Positions 18,967 to 29,376 of a DNA stretch of 64,000 nucleotides are shown in pieces. The translations under genes and the position numbers were made by a program. Within the stretch, counting starts at the first letter, position 1, and each line of letters starts with the position of its first letter. The notes under the pieces are model-generated. The model had not been told where the DNA came from, did no database searches, and was given only the letters and a program-made list of their open reading frames with translations. The stretch comes from Bordetella ansorpii (GTDB lineage: Bacteria; Pseudomonadota; Gammaproteobacteria; Burkholderiales; Burkholderiaceae_B): assembly GCF_900078705.1 (NCBI RefSeq), contig NZ_FKIF01000006.1:620001-684000 (forward strand), in the 5' to 3' direction.

Positions 18967-20909
18967 CGGGTCAGGGTCTCCTTGAGCTTGTCGGTAGCGG
19001 TTGCGCCGCCCCCACGGCGGTGGCAATCCAGCCAGGCCTGCATCATCAGCACGCCCCACAGATGGCTGCTCCAGTTGCGGTGGCCGGACTTGTGCTCGCG
19101 CCATCTGCGCAGGATGGGTTCGGGTTCGAACCAGCCGTCCTGCCCCAGGCGCACGGGGTCGAGCAATGCCTCGGCCCAGTCGCGCAGGGGGCCGCGCAGC
19201 CAGGAGGCCAGCGGCACGGCGAAGCCGCGCTTGGGCCGGTCGACCAGCGATTGCGGCACGTGGCGGTACAGCAGCTGGCGCAGCGCCCACTTGCCGGTGG
19301 ACCCGCGCACCTTGTACTGGAACGGCATGCGCCAGGCGAACTCGTAGACGCGGTGATCCAGGATCGGCACGCGCGTCTCCAGGCTGACCGCCATGGCCGC
19401 GCGATCGACCTTGACCAGGATGTCGTCGGGCAGATAGGTCTGCGTGTCGAGCTTCATCATGGCCTCGAAGATCGGGCCATCCATGGGCTGCTGGAACAGC
19501 GACGGGATCTCGGAGCCGCCCTTGACCACCCTGCCGGGATCGGGCCAGTACGACACGAACTGGCGGTAGAACTCGGCCTGGTAATCGACGCTGAGCAGTT
19601 CGCCCACCTTGCCGACCTTGCCGCGCCAGGCGCCGCGGCCGGGCAGCGCCGTGGACGCCCGCAGCAGGCCGCCGGCGGCATGGCGCAAAGGCCGCGGAAT
19701 GCGCTGGAACTTCGAGTACATGTCGCGCACGCGGAAATAGCGGGAATAGCCGCCGAACAGCTCGTCGCCGCCGTCGCCCGACAACGCCACCGTGACGTGC
19801 CGGCGCGCCATCCGCGTGACCAGGAAGGTGGGCAGTTGCGACGAATCCGCGAAGGGCTCGTCGTACATTTCGGGCAGCCTGGGCACCACGGCCAGCGCGT
19901 CATCGGGCGTGACGTACAGCTCGGTGTGCTGCGTGCCCAGATGCGCGGCCACGGCCTTGGCATGCTCGGCCTCGTCGTAGGCCCTGTCGTGGAAACCGAT
20001 GGAGAAGGTGCGCACGGGCTGCGTGCTGCCGGCCTGCATCAGCGACACGATGGTCGAGGAATCGATGCCGCCCGACAGGAAGGCGCCCAGGCTGACGTCC
20101 GACAGCATCTGGCCGCGCACGGCCTGGCCCAGCACCTGCCCGAGCGCATCGACGGCTTCCTTGTCGGAGCCGAAGGACAGCGGATGGGCCAGGCCCTGGT
20201 CGGCCGCCTGGCGCGCCGACCAGTAGACGCGCGGCTCGGGCAGCTCGCGGCGGTTGACCATGTCTTCGCCGACTTCCAGCCACGTGCCCGGCGGCAGCTT
20301 GGCGATGCCTTCGTAGATCGACTGCGGCGCCGGAATGTAGTTGTGCCGCATGAACGAGGCCAGCGCCTGTCGGTTCAGGTCGGCGCCGAAGCCGGGAATC
20401 GGCATCAGCGCCTTCAGTTCGGACGCGAACGCCAGGTTGCCGCCGGTGTAGCCGTAGTACAGCGGCTTCTCGCCCATGCGGTCGCGCGCCAGCGTCAGCT
20501 TGCGCGACTGGCGGTCCCATAGCGCGATGGCGTACATGCCCACGGCATCCTGCAGCGTGGCCTCGACGCCCAGTCCGGCGAAGCAGGCCAGCACGGTTTC
20601 CGTGTCGGAATGGCCGCGCCAGTCGGGCGCGCGGCCCATCTGCTGCAGCCGGGCGCGCATGTCCAGGTGGTTGTAGATCTCGCCGTTGAGCACCAGCACG
20701 TAGCGGCCGCAGGCCGACACCATGGGCTGGTGCCCCGCTTCCGTCAGGTCCAGGATGGCCAGGCGCACGTGCGCCAGCGCCAGGCCGGCCGAAGCGTCTT
20801 CCCAGTAGCCGTTGCTGTCGGGGCCGCGGTGGCGGATGCGGCGGCAGCTTTCCGCCAGCACGCCGCGCTTGTCGGCCAGAGAGCCCCAGATTCCCGCTAT
20901 TCCGCACAT
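18963..20909 (-). CDS. asnB: Glutamine-dependent asparagine synthase-type amidotransferase
   Basis: A 648-residue two-domain enzyme. The N-terminal class II glutaminase has Cys2 as nucleophile (MCGIAGIWG), RHRGPDSNG and NGEIYNH; the C-terminal ATP-pyrophosphatase domain has the PP-loop SGGIDSS. The start must be the ATG at 20909 because the catalytic Cys has to follow the initiator Met; an ATG seven codons upstream is rejected. In polysaccharide operons such proteins (WbpS type) amidate uronic acid residues of the glycan rather than make asparagine; this fits the uronate-forming dehydrogenase in the same operon, but is inference. Confidence 0.9.
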   Translation of the reverse strand: MCGIAGIWGSLADKRGVLAESCRRIRHRGPDSNGYWEDASAGLALAHVRLAILDLTEAGHQPMVSACGRYVLVLNGEIYNHLDMRARLQQMGRAPDWRGHSDTETVLACFAGLGVEATLQDAVGMYAIALWDRQSRKLTLARDRMGEKPLYYGYTGGNLAFASELKALMPIPGFGADLNRQALASFMRHNYIPAPQSIYEGIAKLPPGTWLEVGEDMVNRRELPEPRVYWSARQAADQGLAHPLSFGSDKEAVDALGQVLGQAVRGQMLSDVSLGAFLSGGIDSSTIVSLMQAGSTQPVRTFSIGFHDRAYDEAEHAKAVAAHLGTQHTELYVTPDDALAVVPRLPEMYDEPFADSSQLPTFLVTRMARRHVTVALSGDGGDELFGGYSRYFRVRDMYSKFQRIPRPLRHAAGGLLRASTALPGRGAWRGKVGKVGELLSVDYQAEFYRQFVSYWPDPGRVVKGGSEIPSLFQQPMDGPIFEAMMKLDTQTYLPDDILVKVDRAAMAVSLETRVPILDHRVYEFAWRMPFQYKVRGSTGKWALRQLLYRHVPQSLVDRPKRGFAVPLASWLRGPLRDWAEALLDPVRLGQDGWFEPEPILRRWREHKSGHRNWSSHLWGVLMMQAWLDCHRRGGGATATDKLKETLTR

Positions 20910-20926
20910 GATCTCAACTCGCTTTT

Positions 20927-22093
20927 TCATTGTGTAGCGGCGCGCGGCGGCTTCCCGGTTGCCAGCGCCTCGTCGAAAACCTGTTTCCACATCGCCAGGA
21001 TGCGTTCCGCCGAGAAGCGCTCGCGCGCGTCCGTGGCCTGCGCCGCCATGGCCTGCCTGCGGGCGTCGTCACCCATCACGGCATCCAGCGCCCCCGCCAG
21101 CGCGGCGGGATCGCCATTGGGACGGACCAGCACGCCGTCCACGCCCTCGCGCACGATCTCGCGCGGGCCCGTGTCGCAATCGAAACTGACCGCCGCCAGG
21201 CCGCTGGCCAGGGCCTCGATCAGCGTATTCGACAAGCCTTCGAAACGCGAACTGAGCACGTAGAGATCGGACTGCGCATACCAGTCGCCCACGTTGCCCG
21301 CGCGGCCCGGCAGCGCCACGCGCCCGCCCAGGCCCGCGGCATCGATCTGCTGCTGCAATGCCTGGCGCTGCTCGCCCTCGCCCAGCATGACCAGGTCCCA
21401 CGACGGATGGCGCGGCGCCACCTGGGCATAAGCCCGCAGCAGCAGGTCGAAGCCCTTGTCGGCATGCAGCCGGCCCACGGCCAGCAGGCGGCGGCGCCCC
21501 CCGGGCCGCGTCGCATCCAGGCGAGGCTCGCCTTGCGGCAGCGGCCAGCGCACGGCGTTGGGAATGACGGCCAGGCGCGAACCGGGCACGTGCCGTTCGA
21601 TCCACCGCGCGGTGCCGTCGGTCAGCGCGACCACGCGCGCCGCGCGCGGATAGGTGAAACGGCGCAGGCGCTGCCAAAGGCCCGACATGGCCTGCGACGG
21701 CGGATGCGCGTGCTCCGTGGCAATCACGCGGCAAGGCAGGCCGCGCGCGGCCAGCACCGCCAGCACGGACGCCGTGGTCATCATGCCCAGCACGACGTCG
21801 GGCGAGAATTCGCGCAGCACCGCGCGCAGGGCACGCACCCGTCGCACGTTGGCCCACAGGCCCCGCAGCCCGGCGGTGCCCAGCGAACGGCGCCGCACGC
21901 GCGGATCCAGGGGGTAGACGTCGCCCTTGCTGTCCGTCTGCGTGACCACCATGACGTCATGGCCGGCTTGCGCCCAGCCCGCGCTGAGGTCGGCGGCGAC
22001 GCGCTCGGCGCCGCCGCCTTGCAGGGAATGGATGAAGACCAGGACACGCAAGGGATGGGCGGCGTGGCCACCGGAGCGATCCTCGATGCTCAT
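20927..22093 (-). CDS. GT4-family glycosyltransferase (PglH/PglJ-like)
   Basis: 388 residues, GT-B fold: the acceptor domain starts after about 15 residues with VLVFIHSLQGGGAERVAADL, and the donor domain carries a GRLHADKGFDLLL segment, the RFEGLSNTLIEALASG EX7E motif and TGPREIVREG. Closest in style to the transferase at 17851-18966. It lies 17 bases before the AsnB-type gene in the polysaccharide operon. Donor specificity is unknown; HexNAc is likely for this group. Confidence 0.88.
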   Translation of the reverse strand: MSIEDRSGGHAAHPLRVLVFIHSLQGGGAERVAADLSAGWAQAGHDVMVVTQTDSKGDVYPLDPRVRRRSLGTAGLRGLWANVRRVRALRAVLREFSPDVVLGMMTTASVLAVLAARGLPCRVIATEHAHPPSQAMSGLWQRLRRFTYPRAARVVALTDGTARWIERHVPGSRLAVIPNAVRWPLPQGEPRLDATRPGGRRRLLAVGRLHADKGFDLLLRAYAQVAPRHPSWDLVMLGEGEQRQALQQQIDAAGLGGRVALPGRAGNVGDWYAQSDLYVLSSRFEGLSNTLIEALASGLAAVSFDCDTGPREIVREGVDGVLVRPNGDPAALAGALDAVMGDDARRQAMAAQATDARERFSAERILAMWKQVFDEALATGKPPRAATQ

Positions 22094-22163
22094 GATGCCT
22101 CCTGGGTTCGATTGACCATCCCCGGGCGGGGATACCCGCTTCCCGGAAGACGCCCGCAGCTCG

Positions 22164-23612
22164 TCATGCCGCCCCCTTCGCCTGCACGGGCGCGGCGGTG
22201 TCGGACACGACTTCGTCCTCGTCCACCTTGCCGCCGCCCCGGGGCGGCGCGGCGGGCGGCTGGCGCAGCGCCACCAGCGTGTAGCAGGCGTAGGACAGCA
22301 GATACATCAGGCTGGTGGCCAGCATGATGCCCTCGGCGCCCATGCGCGGCGCCAGGTACAGGGTCATGCCCGCCTTCAAGGCGAAATTGGCCACGGCGAT
22401 GGACGCCATGATGCGGTAGCGGCCCTGGCTGGCCAGCAGTTGCACCAGGATCAGCACGCCGAAATAGAACGGCAGTTGCAACAGGCCCCAGCGCAGCACG
22501 CTGGCCACCGCCGCGGTGTTCTGCGCGGTAAAGGCGCCCCGTTCGAACAGCAGCGCCACGCCCCACGGCGCCAGCAGCCAGCCCACCCCCACGGCGGCCA
22601 CGCCGGCGCCCACCATCAGCACCGACCACTTCAGCGCCATGGCGCGCGCGCGCACGGTATCGCCACGGCTCTGCACGTCGGCCAGCACGGGCAGCGCCGC
22701 GCGGCCGACCGAGGCCGCGCCCACGCCCAGCACCAGGGACAGCAGCCGCGTGGCGTAGCCCAGCGTGGCGTTGGCATTGCCGCCCAGGTTGGCGGCGGCA
22801 TATTGATCGATGGGGCCGACGAAACTCATCGCCACCTGGCCGATGGTCATCACGCCCAGCGCGGTCAAGAGGCCATGCCAATGCGGCGACGACAGCGACA
22901 CGCGCGGCACGCCCCACAGGCCGCCATCGGCGCGCGCGGCCAGCCAGGCCAGCCACGCCACCTGGATGGTGTAGCCCACCAGCGTGCCCCACAACAGCGG
23001 ACCGACGTTGTCGGAGGTGGTGGCGGCCAGCATCACCCAGGCCAGCGTGGCCACGGCGGGCACGCTGTCCAGCAAGGTATTGACGTGCCGCTCGTGCGCC
23101 CGCAGGCGCGCGGCGCTGATGCCGGCGATCAGCAGCAAGGCGGACACCGGCACGAACGCGAACAGCAGTTCGTGCGTCATGCCCGCCACGGTGGGCGACA
23201 GCCCGGGCCCCAGCCAGCGCAGCACCCAGGGCCACGCCACGGCGGTCAGCACCGCCAGCGCGATGCCGATCAGCAGCGTGATGCCCTGCAATTCCTGGAC
23301 GAAACGGTCGCGCTCGTGCTGCGGCGTGCGCCGCAGTTTCACCAGCACGGGAATCAGGACGACCGACAGCGAACCCACCAGCGTGACGGGCAGCCAGTTG
23401 GCCATGGTCAGGGTGAACTGGTAGGCGTCGACGGCGTCGCTGATGCCGTAGCGGTACGCCACGGCCATTTCCTTCAGCGCGCCGGCGGCCTTGCCCAGTA
23501 TCAGGAAGAGCGCCACCCGGAACGCACCCTTGAAGATGCGTTGATGGTCCGGGTGGACATTTTCGAATCGGCGAATGAGCGCTTTCAAATCAAGCTGTTC
23601 ACGGTGCTGCAC
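22164..23612 (-). CDS. Lipid-linked oligosaccharide flippase (MurJ/Wzx superfamily)
   Basis: 482 residues with about 12-14 membrane helices and a MviN/MurJ-like start (FRVALFLILGKAAGALKEMAVAYRYG). It should flip an undecaprenyl-diphosphate-linked repeat unit made by the neighbouring transferases. GTG at 23612 is the start that gives the family's N-terminal amphipathic stretch. The C-terminal tail is hydrophilic, with a run of Pro and Gly. A 123-base spacer with two hairpins separates it from the epimerase gene upstream, so expression of this half of the operon may be tuned separately. Confidence 0.88.
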   Translation of the reverse strand: MQHREQLDLKALIRRFENVHPDHQRIFKGAFRVALFLILGKAAGALKEMAVAYRYGISDAVDAYQFTLTMANWLPVTLVGSLSVVLIPVLVKLRRTPQHERDRFVQELQGITLLIGIALAVLTAVAWPWVLRWLGPGLSPTVAGMTHELLFAFVPVSALLLIAGISAARLRAHERHVNTLLDSVPAVATLAWVMLAATTSDNVGPLLWGTLVGYTIQVAWLAWLAARADGGLWGVPRVSLSSPHWHGLLTALGVMTIGQVAMSFVGPIDQYAAANLGGNANATLGYATRLLSLVLGVGAASVGRAALPVLADVQSRGDTVRARAMALKWSVLMVGAGVAAVGVGWLLAPWGVALLFERGAFTAQNTAAVASVLRWGLLQLPFYFGVLILVQLLASQGRYRIMASIAVANFALKAGMTLYLAPRMGAEGIMLATSLMYLLSYACYTLVALRQPPAAPPRGGGKVDEDEVVSDTAAPVQAKGAA

Positions 23613-23650
23613 GCCACCGACGGCGCATGAAAGAACCCGGCCTGAGCCAG

Positions 23651-23701
23651 GGCACGGCGGATCCGGCTCTGCCGGTCCGCCAGTGCCGCCCCCTGGGGGG
23701 C
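23651..23701. repeat. Intergenic double-hairpin repeat
   Basis: The 123-base gap between epimerase and flippase genes holds an imperfect stem of about 15 bp (23651-23666 with 23672-23687, GGCACGGCGGA arm) followed by a GCCCC-CTGG-GGGGC hairpin (23688-23701). The layout and the C-run/G-run core look like the dispersed intergenic elements I recall from Bordetella/Achromobacter genomes. Lacking a T-run, it may act as a partial terminator or an mRNA-stability element. Confidence 0.6.
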
Positions 23702-23735
23702 GCGCGACAGCGCGTAGGGCGGGGCCTTCATCTCT

Positions 23736-24761
23736 CTAACGCAGGAACTGCGTGTACCAGGGCATGGCGGTTTCGAGGCCGCGCAGGATGTCGTACGCCG
23801 GCTGGTAGCCCAGCAGCTTGCCGGCCTTGCCGATGTCGGCCTGCGAGTGCCGCACGTCGCCCGCCCGGAAGTCGGCATACTTGGCCGGCTTGTCGTAGCT
23901 CACGCCCTGCTGCGCCAGCGTCTGCTTCAGGAAGTCGAACAGCTGGTTCAGCGTGGTGCGGCCGCTGTAGGCCACGTTATAGACCTGGTTGACGCCTTCG
24001 GGCTGCGCCAGCGAGCCCAGCAGGTTCGCCTGCACCGCGTTCTCGATGAAGCAGAAATCGCGGCTGGTGTCGCCGTCGCCGTTGATGACGACTTCCTCGC
24101 CGCGGATCATCGCGGCCGTCCACTTGGGAATGACCGCGGCGTAGGCGCCCTCGGGATCCTGGCGCTTGCCGAACACGTTGAAGTAGCGCAGGCCGACGCT
24201 GCCGAACCCGTACGACCGCGCGAACACGTCGGCGTACAGTTCGTTGACGTACTTGGTGACCGCGTACGGAGACAGCGGCTTGCCGATGGTGTCCTCGACC
24301 TTGGGCAGGCCGGGATGATCGCCGTAGGTGGAACTGGACGCGGCGTACACGAAGGATTGCACCTGCGCGTCGCGCGCGGCCACCAGCATGTTCAGGAAGC
24401 CGCCGATGTTCACGCCGTTGGTCGTGACCGGGTCTTTCAGCGAGCGCGGGACCGATCCCAGCGCGGCCTGGTGCAGCACGTGCTGCACGCCCTGCGTGGC
24501 CTTCTGGCAGGTTTCCGGATCACGGATGTCGCCCTCGATGAACTGGAAGCGCGCCCACTGCTGCGGCGTGACGCTGCGCTGGACTTCGTCGAGATTGCGG
24601 CGGTGGCCCGTGGCGAAGTTGTCGAGGCCGACGACTTCCTGGTCCAGGGCCAGCAGGTGCTCCAGCAGATTGGAGCCGATGAAGCCCGCGCATCCGGTCA
24701 CCAGCCACTTGCGAGGCTGTTGACGCAGTTGCGCGAGGATCTGTTCGTAGCGAGTGCTCAT
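23736..24761 (-). CDS. wbpP: UDP-N-acetylglucosamine C4-epimerase (WbpP/TviC type)
   Basis: A 341-residue extended SDR epimerase. It has the N-terminal NAD motif [10 protein letters not shown] after the about 20-residue extension typical of WbpP, the catalytic AASSSTYGD and SPYAVTKY motifs, and [23 protein letters not shown], a group 3 signature for N-acetylated substrates. It interconverts UDP-GlcNAc and UDP-GalNAc (and the uronate forms). It lies 29 bases after the dehydrogenase gene; together they make UDP-GalNAcA, as in Vi antigen and Pseudomonas O6 pathways. Confidence 0.9.
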   Translation of the reverse strand: MSTRYEQILAQLRQQPRKWLVTGCAGFIGSNLLEHLLALDQEVVGLDNFATGHRRNLDEVQRSVTPQQWARFQFIEGDIRDPETCQKATQGVQHVLHQAALGSVPRSLKDPVTTNGVNIGGFLNMLVAARDAQVQSFVYAASSSTYGDHPGLPKVEDTIGKPLSPYAVTKYVNELYADVFARSYGFGSVGLRYFNVFGKRQDPEGAYAAVIPKWTAAMIRGEEVVINGDGDTSRDFCFIENAVQANLLGSLAQPEGVNQVYNVAYSGRTTLNQLFDFLKQTLAQQGVSYDKPAKYADFRAGDVRHSQADIGKAGKLLGYQPAYDILRGLETAMPWYTQFLR

Positions 24762-24790
24762 TCGCTCTCCTGATTCCGATGGTTATGGGT

Positions 24791-26068
<1,278 letters not shown>

Positions 26069-26226
26069 AACTCTTCCTTGTTTCGGCGGATCGGAACCGC
26101 AATTCAGATTTCAGAGGGAATACAACGCGGTCGCCATCCAGGCGGTGCAAGGCTGTGAATGGGATGGCAGCACTGCCCCGGCGGCCATGAGGCCGCGATG
26201 GTGCCCGCGCGAGCGGAAGGGGTGCC

Positions 26227-27330
26227 TCAAGGCGTGCGAAGCACCGACGGAAGCAGCAGCCAACCGGGGCGCCGCCAGGACACCAGGCGCATGTAGAGCC
26301 AGGTGTAGACGCTGGCGAACACCACCAGGCTGCCGCAGAGGAACCAGGCGTTGTCCCACCAGATGGTGGCGGGCACCAGGCCGATCAGGGCCAGCACCCA
26401 CATGTAAGGAGAGGCCATGGCGTTGCACAGCGCGGGCACCGCGTGGCGGCGGCCCCGGCTGAACGTGACACGCACCAGGCGGCGGAAGACCAGCTGATGC
26501 AGGTGCAGCGCGTCCGGCTGGTCAACCGGCACGCCGCGCTTGAAGCGGCGCCGCCAGATCGAGAAACCGGTCTCGAAGACGGGATAGAACAGGACCGCCA
26601 GCGCGTAGAACGGCGAGACCGAGGGATTGCGCACGACCAGCAGCACGGCCAGCTCGGCCAGCATGAATCCGAGGAAATACGCCCCGCCATCGCCCAGGAA
26701 GACGCGGCCGAACGGGAAATTCCAGACCAGGAAGCCCAGCGTGGCCGAGGCCAGCGCGGCGGAGATCATGAAGATGGGCGCGTCGCCCACTTGCAGCGCC
26801 ACCAGGCTGATGGAGACGGCCATCAGCGTGGCCACCATGCCGGCCAGGCCGTTCATGCCGTCGACGATGTTCAGGGCGTGCGTGCAGCCGCCCACGGCGA
26901 ACATGGTGAAGATCAGGGAAACCGGCCAGTACGACAGCACCCAGTCGGCCCACGAGATGCCGACCTTGCTGACGCCGCCCAGCAACCACCAGGCAATGGC
27001 GGCCGAACCGAACGCGGCCAGCAGGCGGCGGCTGGCGCCGATGTCTTTCGTGATGTCTTCCAGCAGGCCGGCCACGAACACGGGCAGCGCGGAGACGAAC
27101 AATGCGGGCCAGAGCCAGGTGAGGGTCATGTTGCTGGGGCCGAGCACCAGCAGTCCCGCCAGCGAGCCGGCGAGCACGGCCAGGCCGCCCACGCGCGGCG
27201 TGGCCCGCGCATGCGAGGCCTGCGGTTTGTTGAAGTCGCTGTCGCCCGTGAAAGCGCCGTGCCAGCGCTCGGACGCCACGATGAGTCCCCCCACCATGAA
27301 CGCGACCACGCAGATATACAGCCAGGTCAC
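26227..27330 (-). CDS. Polyprenyl-phosphate HexNAc-1-phosphate transferase (WecA/WbpL-like)
   Basis: 367 residues with about 11 membrane helices. Family motifs are in order: KPQASHARATPRVGG near the N terminus, the DDxxD-equivalent region GLLEDITKD, NIVDGMNGLAG, FLGDGGAYFLG and the cytoplasmic HLHQLVFRR (HxH). It should start glycan assembly by moving a sugar 1-phosphate onto undecaprenyl phosphate. GTG at 27330 is the start. It is the first gene of the minus-strand polysaccharide operon, with a promoter candidate about 60 bases upstream. A 158-base spacer follows it. Confidence 0.9.
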   Translation of the reverse strand: MTWLYICVVAFMVGGLIVASERWHGAFTGDSDFNKPQASHARATPRVGGLAVLAGSLAGLLVLGPSNMTLTWLWPALFVSALPVFVAGLLEDITKDIGASRRLLAAFGSAAIAWWLLGGVSKVGISWADWVLSYWPVSLIFTMFAVGGCTHALNIVDGMNGLAGMVATLMAVSISLVALQVGDAPIFMISAALASATLGFLVWNFPFGRVFLGDGGAYFLGFMLAELAVLLVVRNPSVSPFYALAVLFYPVFETGFSIWRRRFKRGVPVDQPDALHLHQLVFRRLVRVTFSRGRRHAVPALCNAMASPYMWVLALIGLVPATIWWDNAWFLCGSLVVFASVYTWLYMRLVSWRRPGWLLLPSVLRTP

Positions 27331-27392
27331 TGAATCACCTTTGGATGGTCTGTCGAGACAGGGTTGCCATTATGGGCGGCTGATGTAACGCC

Positions 27393-27421
27393 TGTGTATG
27401 CGAGACACCAGAGAAGTGCAA
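27393..27421 (-). promoter_or_regulatory. Candidate promoter of the polysaccharide operon
   Basis: On the minus strand TTGCAC (27416-27421) and TACACA (27393-27398) are 17 bases apart, giving a start near 27386 and a leader of about 55 bases before the WecA-like GTG. No JUMPstart/ops element was seen in the 27331-27583 spacer, which otherwise holds nothing recognisable. Confidence 0.4.
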
Positions 27422-27583
27422 GCCCTGGGTAAAGTTCGTAACGAGACCGAAGGCGGCCCAGGGGGGTTGCAAGCGGCTCTGCCCATGGCGCGGTCACCCC
27501 GCGCATCGAGGCATTGTAACGTTCGGGAAAACCATGAGAACACGTCCGCAAGTCGATTTTATCGGGGACGCATTAGCGCAAGA

Positions 27584-27617
27584 TAAAAAAAAGCCCGAGA
27601 TCGTGAGATCTCGGGCT
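27584..27617 (-). terminator. Intrinsic terminator of the small RNA candidate
   Basis: An 11-bp perfect stem (AGCCCGAGATC at 27592-27602, GATCTCGGGCT at 27607-27617) with a GTGA loop. On the minus strand it is followed by eight T residues (plus-strand A run 27584-27592). Confidence 0.85.
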
Positions 27618-27733
27618 AAATCCACCAAAGGAGGAGGGTGGAGGAGACAACCGTGGCATGTCTAGGTTGGGCATTTGCCAGAACCGTTGCAACCGGGGTT
27701 TTGCACCGCGCCGTTTGCGTTTCGACATCCGAT
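27584..27733 (-). ncRNA. Candidate small regulatory RNA with anti-SD loop
   Basis: Predicted minus-strand transcript of about 150 nt. A promoter lies at 27740-27768. Reading 5' to 3', a GC-rich first half with a GGTTGCAACGG inverted stretch is followed by a hairpin UCCACC-loop-GGUGGA (27621-27642) whose 10-nt loop is CUCCUCCUUU, complementary to Shine-Dalgarno sequences. The RNA ends in an 11-bp intrinsic terminator with eight U residues. This arrangement is typical of trans-acting sRNAs with C/U-rich loops. No reading frame on either strand there looks protein-like. It lies between coq7 and the polysaccharide operon. Confidence 0.55.
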
Positions 27734-27739
27734 GTACGA

Positions 27740-27768
27740 ATCTTACCCAAACGATTTGTGCGATGCAA
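27740..27768 (-). promoter_or_regulatory. Promoter of the small RNA candidate
   Basis: Minus-strand TTGCAT (27763-27768) and TAAGAT (27740-27745) with a 17-base spacer; predicted transcription start near 27733. The surrounding sequence is AT-richer than the genes on either side. Confidence 0.55.
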
Positions 27769-27923
27769 GAATTTTTTGAAGCGCCGCGGCAGAAAAGCCA
27801 TATGTTGCGAAATCGCCTCGGGATTGGACGGAATTTCCGCCCTCAACCTTGGGCTTCCCAGGGAGATAGTCCAAATCTTGTCGACTTATCCGGCGAATGG
27901 CTGGGCTAACCCTTACATGCAAA

Positions 27924-27991
27924 CCCTAGCAACACCGCCCCGCGGTGCGTGCTAGGGAAAAGGCGCCTGCCTGCCGGCAACGCCTTTTTTT
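27924..27991. terminator. Structured element and bidirectional terminator after coq7
   Basis: Two consecutive hairpins. The first pairs CCCTAGCA..CACCGC (27924-27938) with GCGGTG..TGCTAGGG (27942-27957) with a small bulge. The second pairs AAAAGGCG (27958-27965) with CGCCTTTT (27981-27988) and continues into a run of T to 27991. The second can end coq7 transcription on the minus strand and any plus-strand transcript from the spacer. Confidence 0.6.
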
Positions 27992-28026
27992 GCGCGATGC
28001 ACCATCCCATGCTGGCAGCAGGGTCT

Positions 28027-28698
28027 TCAGATCCAATAAGCCGTGCGGGTCATCACCTTGGACATGGCGCGCATGGCGCCGCGCACGGGCGCGGGCAGCG
28101 CCACCCCGCCCGCGCGTTCGGCGCTGGCGCGATGCGCCGCTTCCTCGTCGCGCATCTGGCGCACGATCTGGCGCGAGCGCCGGTCCTGCTCGGGCAGGGT
28201 GCGCAGGTGGCTGTCCAGGTGCTCCTCGACCTGGCGCTCGGTCTCGGCCATGAAGCCCAGGTTGCGCGGCGCCCCGGCGGCGCTGGCCAGCACTCCCAAT
28301 GCGAACGAGCCCGCGTACCACAACGGGTTCAGCAGGCTGGGACGGCTGTCGAGTTCTCGCAGGCGGCGGTCGCACCAGGCCAGATGGTCGACCTCTTCGG
28401 CGGCGGCCGAATGCATCAGGTTGCGCGCCGCCTCGTCGCGGCATGCCACGGCCTGGCCCCGGTACAGCGCCTGGGCGCAGACCTCGCCCACATGATTGAC
28501 GCGCATCAGGCCGGCGGCATGGCGTCGTTCGCGCTCGTCCAGAGTATCGGCGGCCTCGGGGGCGTCGGCGGGATACGGCCGGCTGGCGGTGGCCGCGCGC
28601 GACAGCACGCGCAGCGCCCGGTCGGCCTCGCCCAGCAGCGCGTCCAGCGGACCGGCGCGGCGCGCGAAGAACGGGGCGGGAAGGAAAGGCGCGGACAT
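28027..28698 (-). CDS. coq7: Coq7-type demethoxyubiquinol hydroxylase
   Basis: A 223-residue di-iron hydroxylase of ubiquinone synthesis that introduces the C6 hydroxyl of the quinone ring. The four-helix ligand set is present as two ExxH-type pairs: [42 protein letters not shown] and MRDEEAAHR. The start ATG 28698 is fixed by AAGGAG nine bases upstream. The protein is longer at the N terminus than the mitochondrial form, as is usual in Bordetella-like species. It is divergent from the OsmC-family gene; a TACAAT -10-like hexamer lies in the 202-base spacer. Confidence 0.92.
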   Translation of the reverse strand: MSAPFLPAPFFARRAGPLDALLGEADRALRVLSRAATASRPYPADAPEAADTLDERERRHAAGLMRVNHVGEVCAQALYRGQAVACRDEAARNLMHSAAAEEVDHLAWCDRRLRELDSRPSLLNPLWYAGSFALGVLASAAGAPRNLGFMAETERQVEEHLDSHLRTLPEQDRRSRQIVRQMRDEEAAHRASAERAGGVALPAPVRGAMRAMSKVMTRTAYWI

Positions 28699-28900
28699 GA
28701 TGGACTCCTTGGACGATGGCCAGCCCCTGACGGCGGGCGGGACTCTGATCCCCTGATTGTAAGGGCCGGGTATCATCGGTTTTTTGATCTGGATCCCGTC
28801 GAGCAACGGACGTGCCTGGCGCGCCCGGCGAGGGGATGCCGGCCTTTTACTCCTACCTATATAGACTGGACGCGGCCCCGGGCCGCCCAAGGACCTGAAG

Positions 28901-29335
28901 ATGGAATGCACGATCGACTGGGGCGGCCCCTCCGGCATGCTGTTCACCGCCAGCACGGGCAGCGGCCACGTGGCGGTGATGGACGGCGCCGTCGACGGCG
29001 GCGGCCATGACCTGGCGCCCCGCCCCATGGAAATGCTGTTGGCCGGCACCGGCGCCTGCACGGCGTACGACGTGGTGCTGATCCTCAAGCGCGGCCGCCA
29101 TGCCGTCACTGGCTGCAGCGTCAAACTCGAGGCCGACCGGGCCGACACCGACCCCAAGGTGTTCACCCGCATCAACTTCGCCTTCACCGTCACCGGCGCC
29201 AACCTGCCGCGCGCGGCGGTCGAGCGCGCCGTGCAGCTGTCGCACGAGAAGTACTGCTCGGCATCGGCCATGCTGGCCAAGACGGCCGAGCTCGGCTTCA
29301 CCGTCGACATCGTCGACACCCAGGCCCCGGCCTGA
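28901..29335 (+). CDS. OsmC family redox protein
   Basis: 144 residues of the OsmC/Ohr/YhfA superfamily. Two conserved cysteines are in place: GTGACTAYD (about residue 53) and HEKYCSAS (about residue 117). Such proteins reduce organic or fatty-acid hydroperoxides or act in sulfur chemistry; this one is of the YhfA-like subgroup whose substrate is unclear. A GGACCTGAAG ribosome site and a TATATA -10-like hexamer precede it. It is followed by thyA after 41 bases. Confidence 0.87.
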   Translation: MECTIDWGGPSGMLFTASTGSGHVAVMDGAVDGGGHDLAPRPMEMLLAGTGACTAYDVVLILKRGRHAVTGCSVKLEADRADTDPKVFTRINFAFTVTGANLPRAAVERAVQLSHEKYCSASAMLAKTAELGFTVDIVDTQAPA

Positions 29336-29376
29336 ACCGCAACACCCGTGCGGCCGCACGGCATGAAAGGAACGCC

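Noticed and set aside
27616-27955. Open frames of 76-105 codons on both strands in the coq7-polysaccharide spacer
   Set aside because: Amino acid content is unlike neighbouring proteins (Arg/Cys/Phe-rich, no family resemblance), the frames overlap the terminator structures, and the region is better explained by a small RNA.
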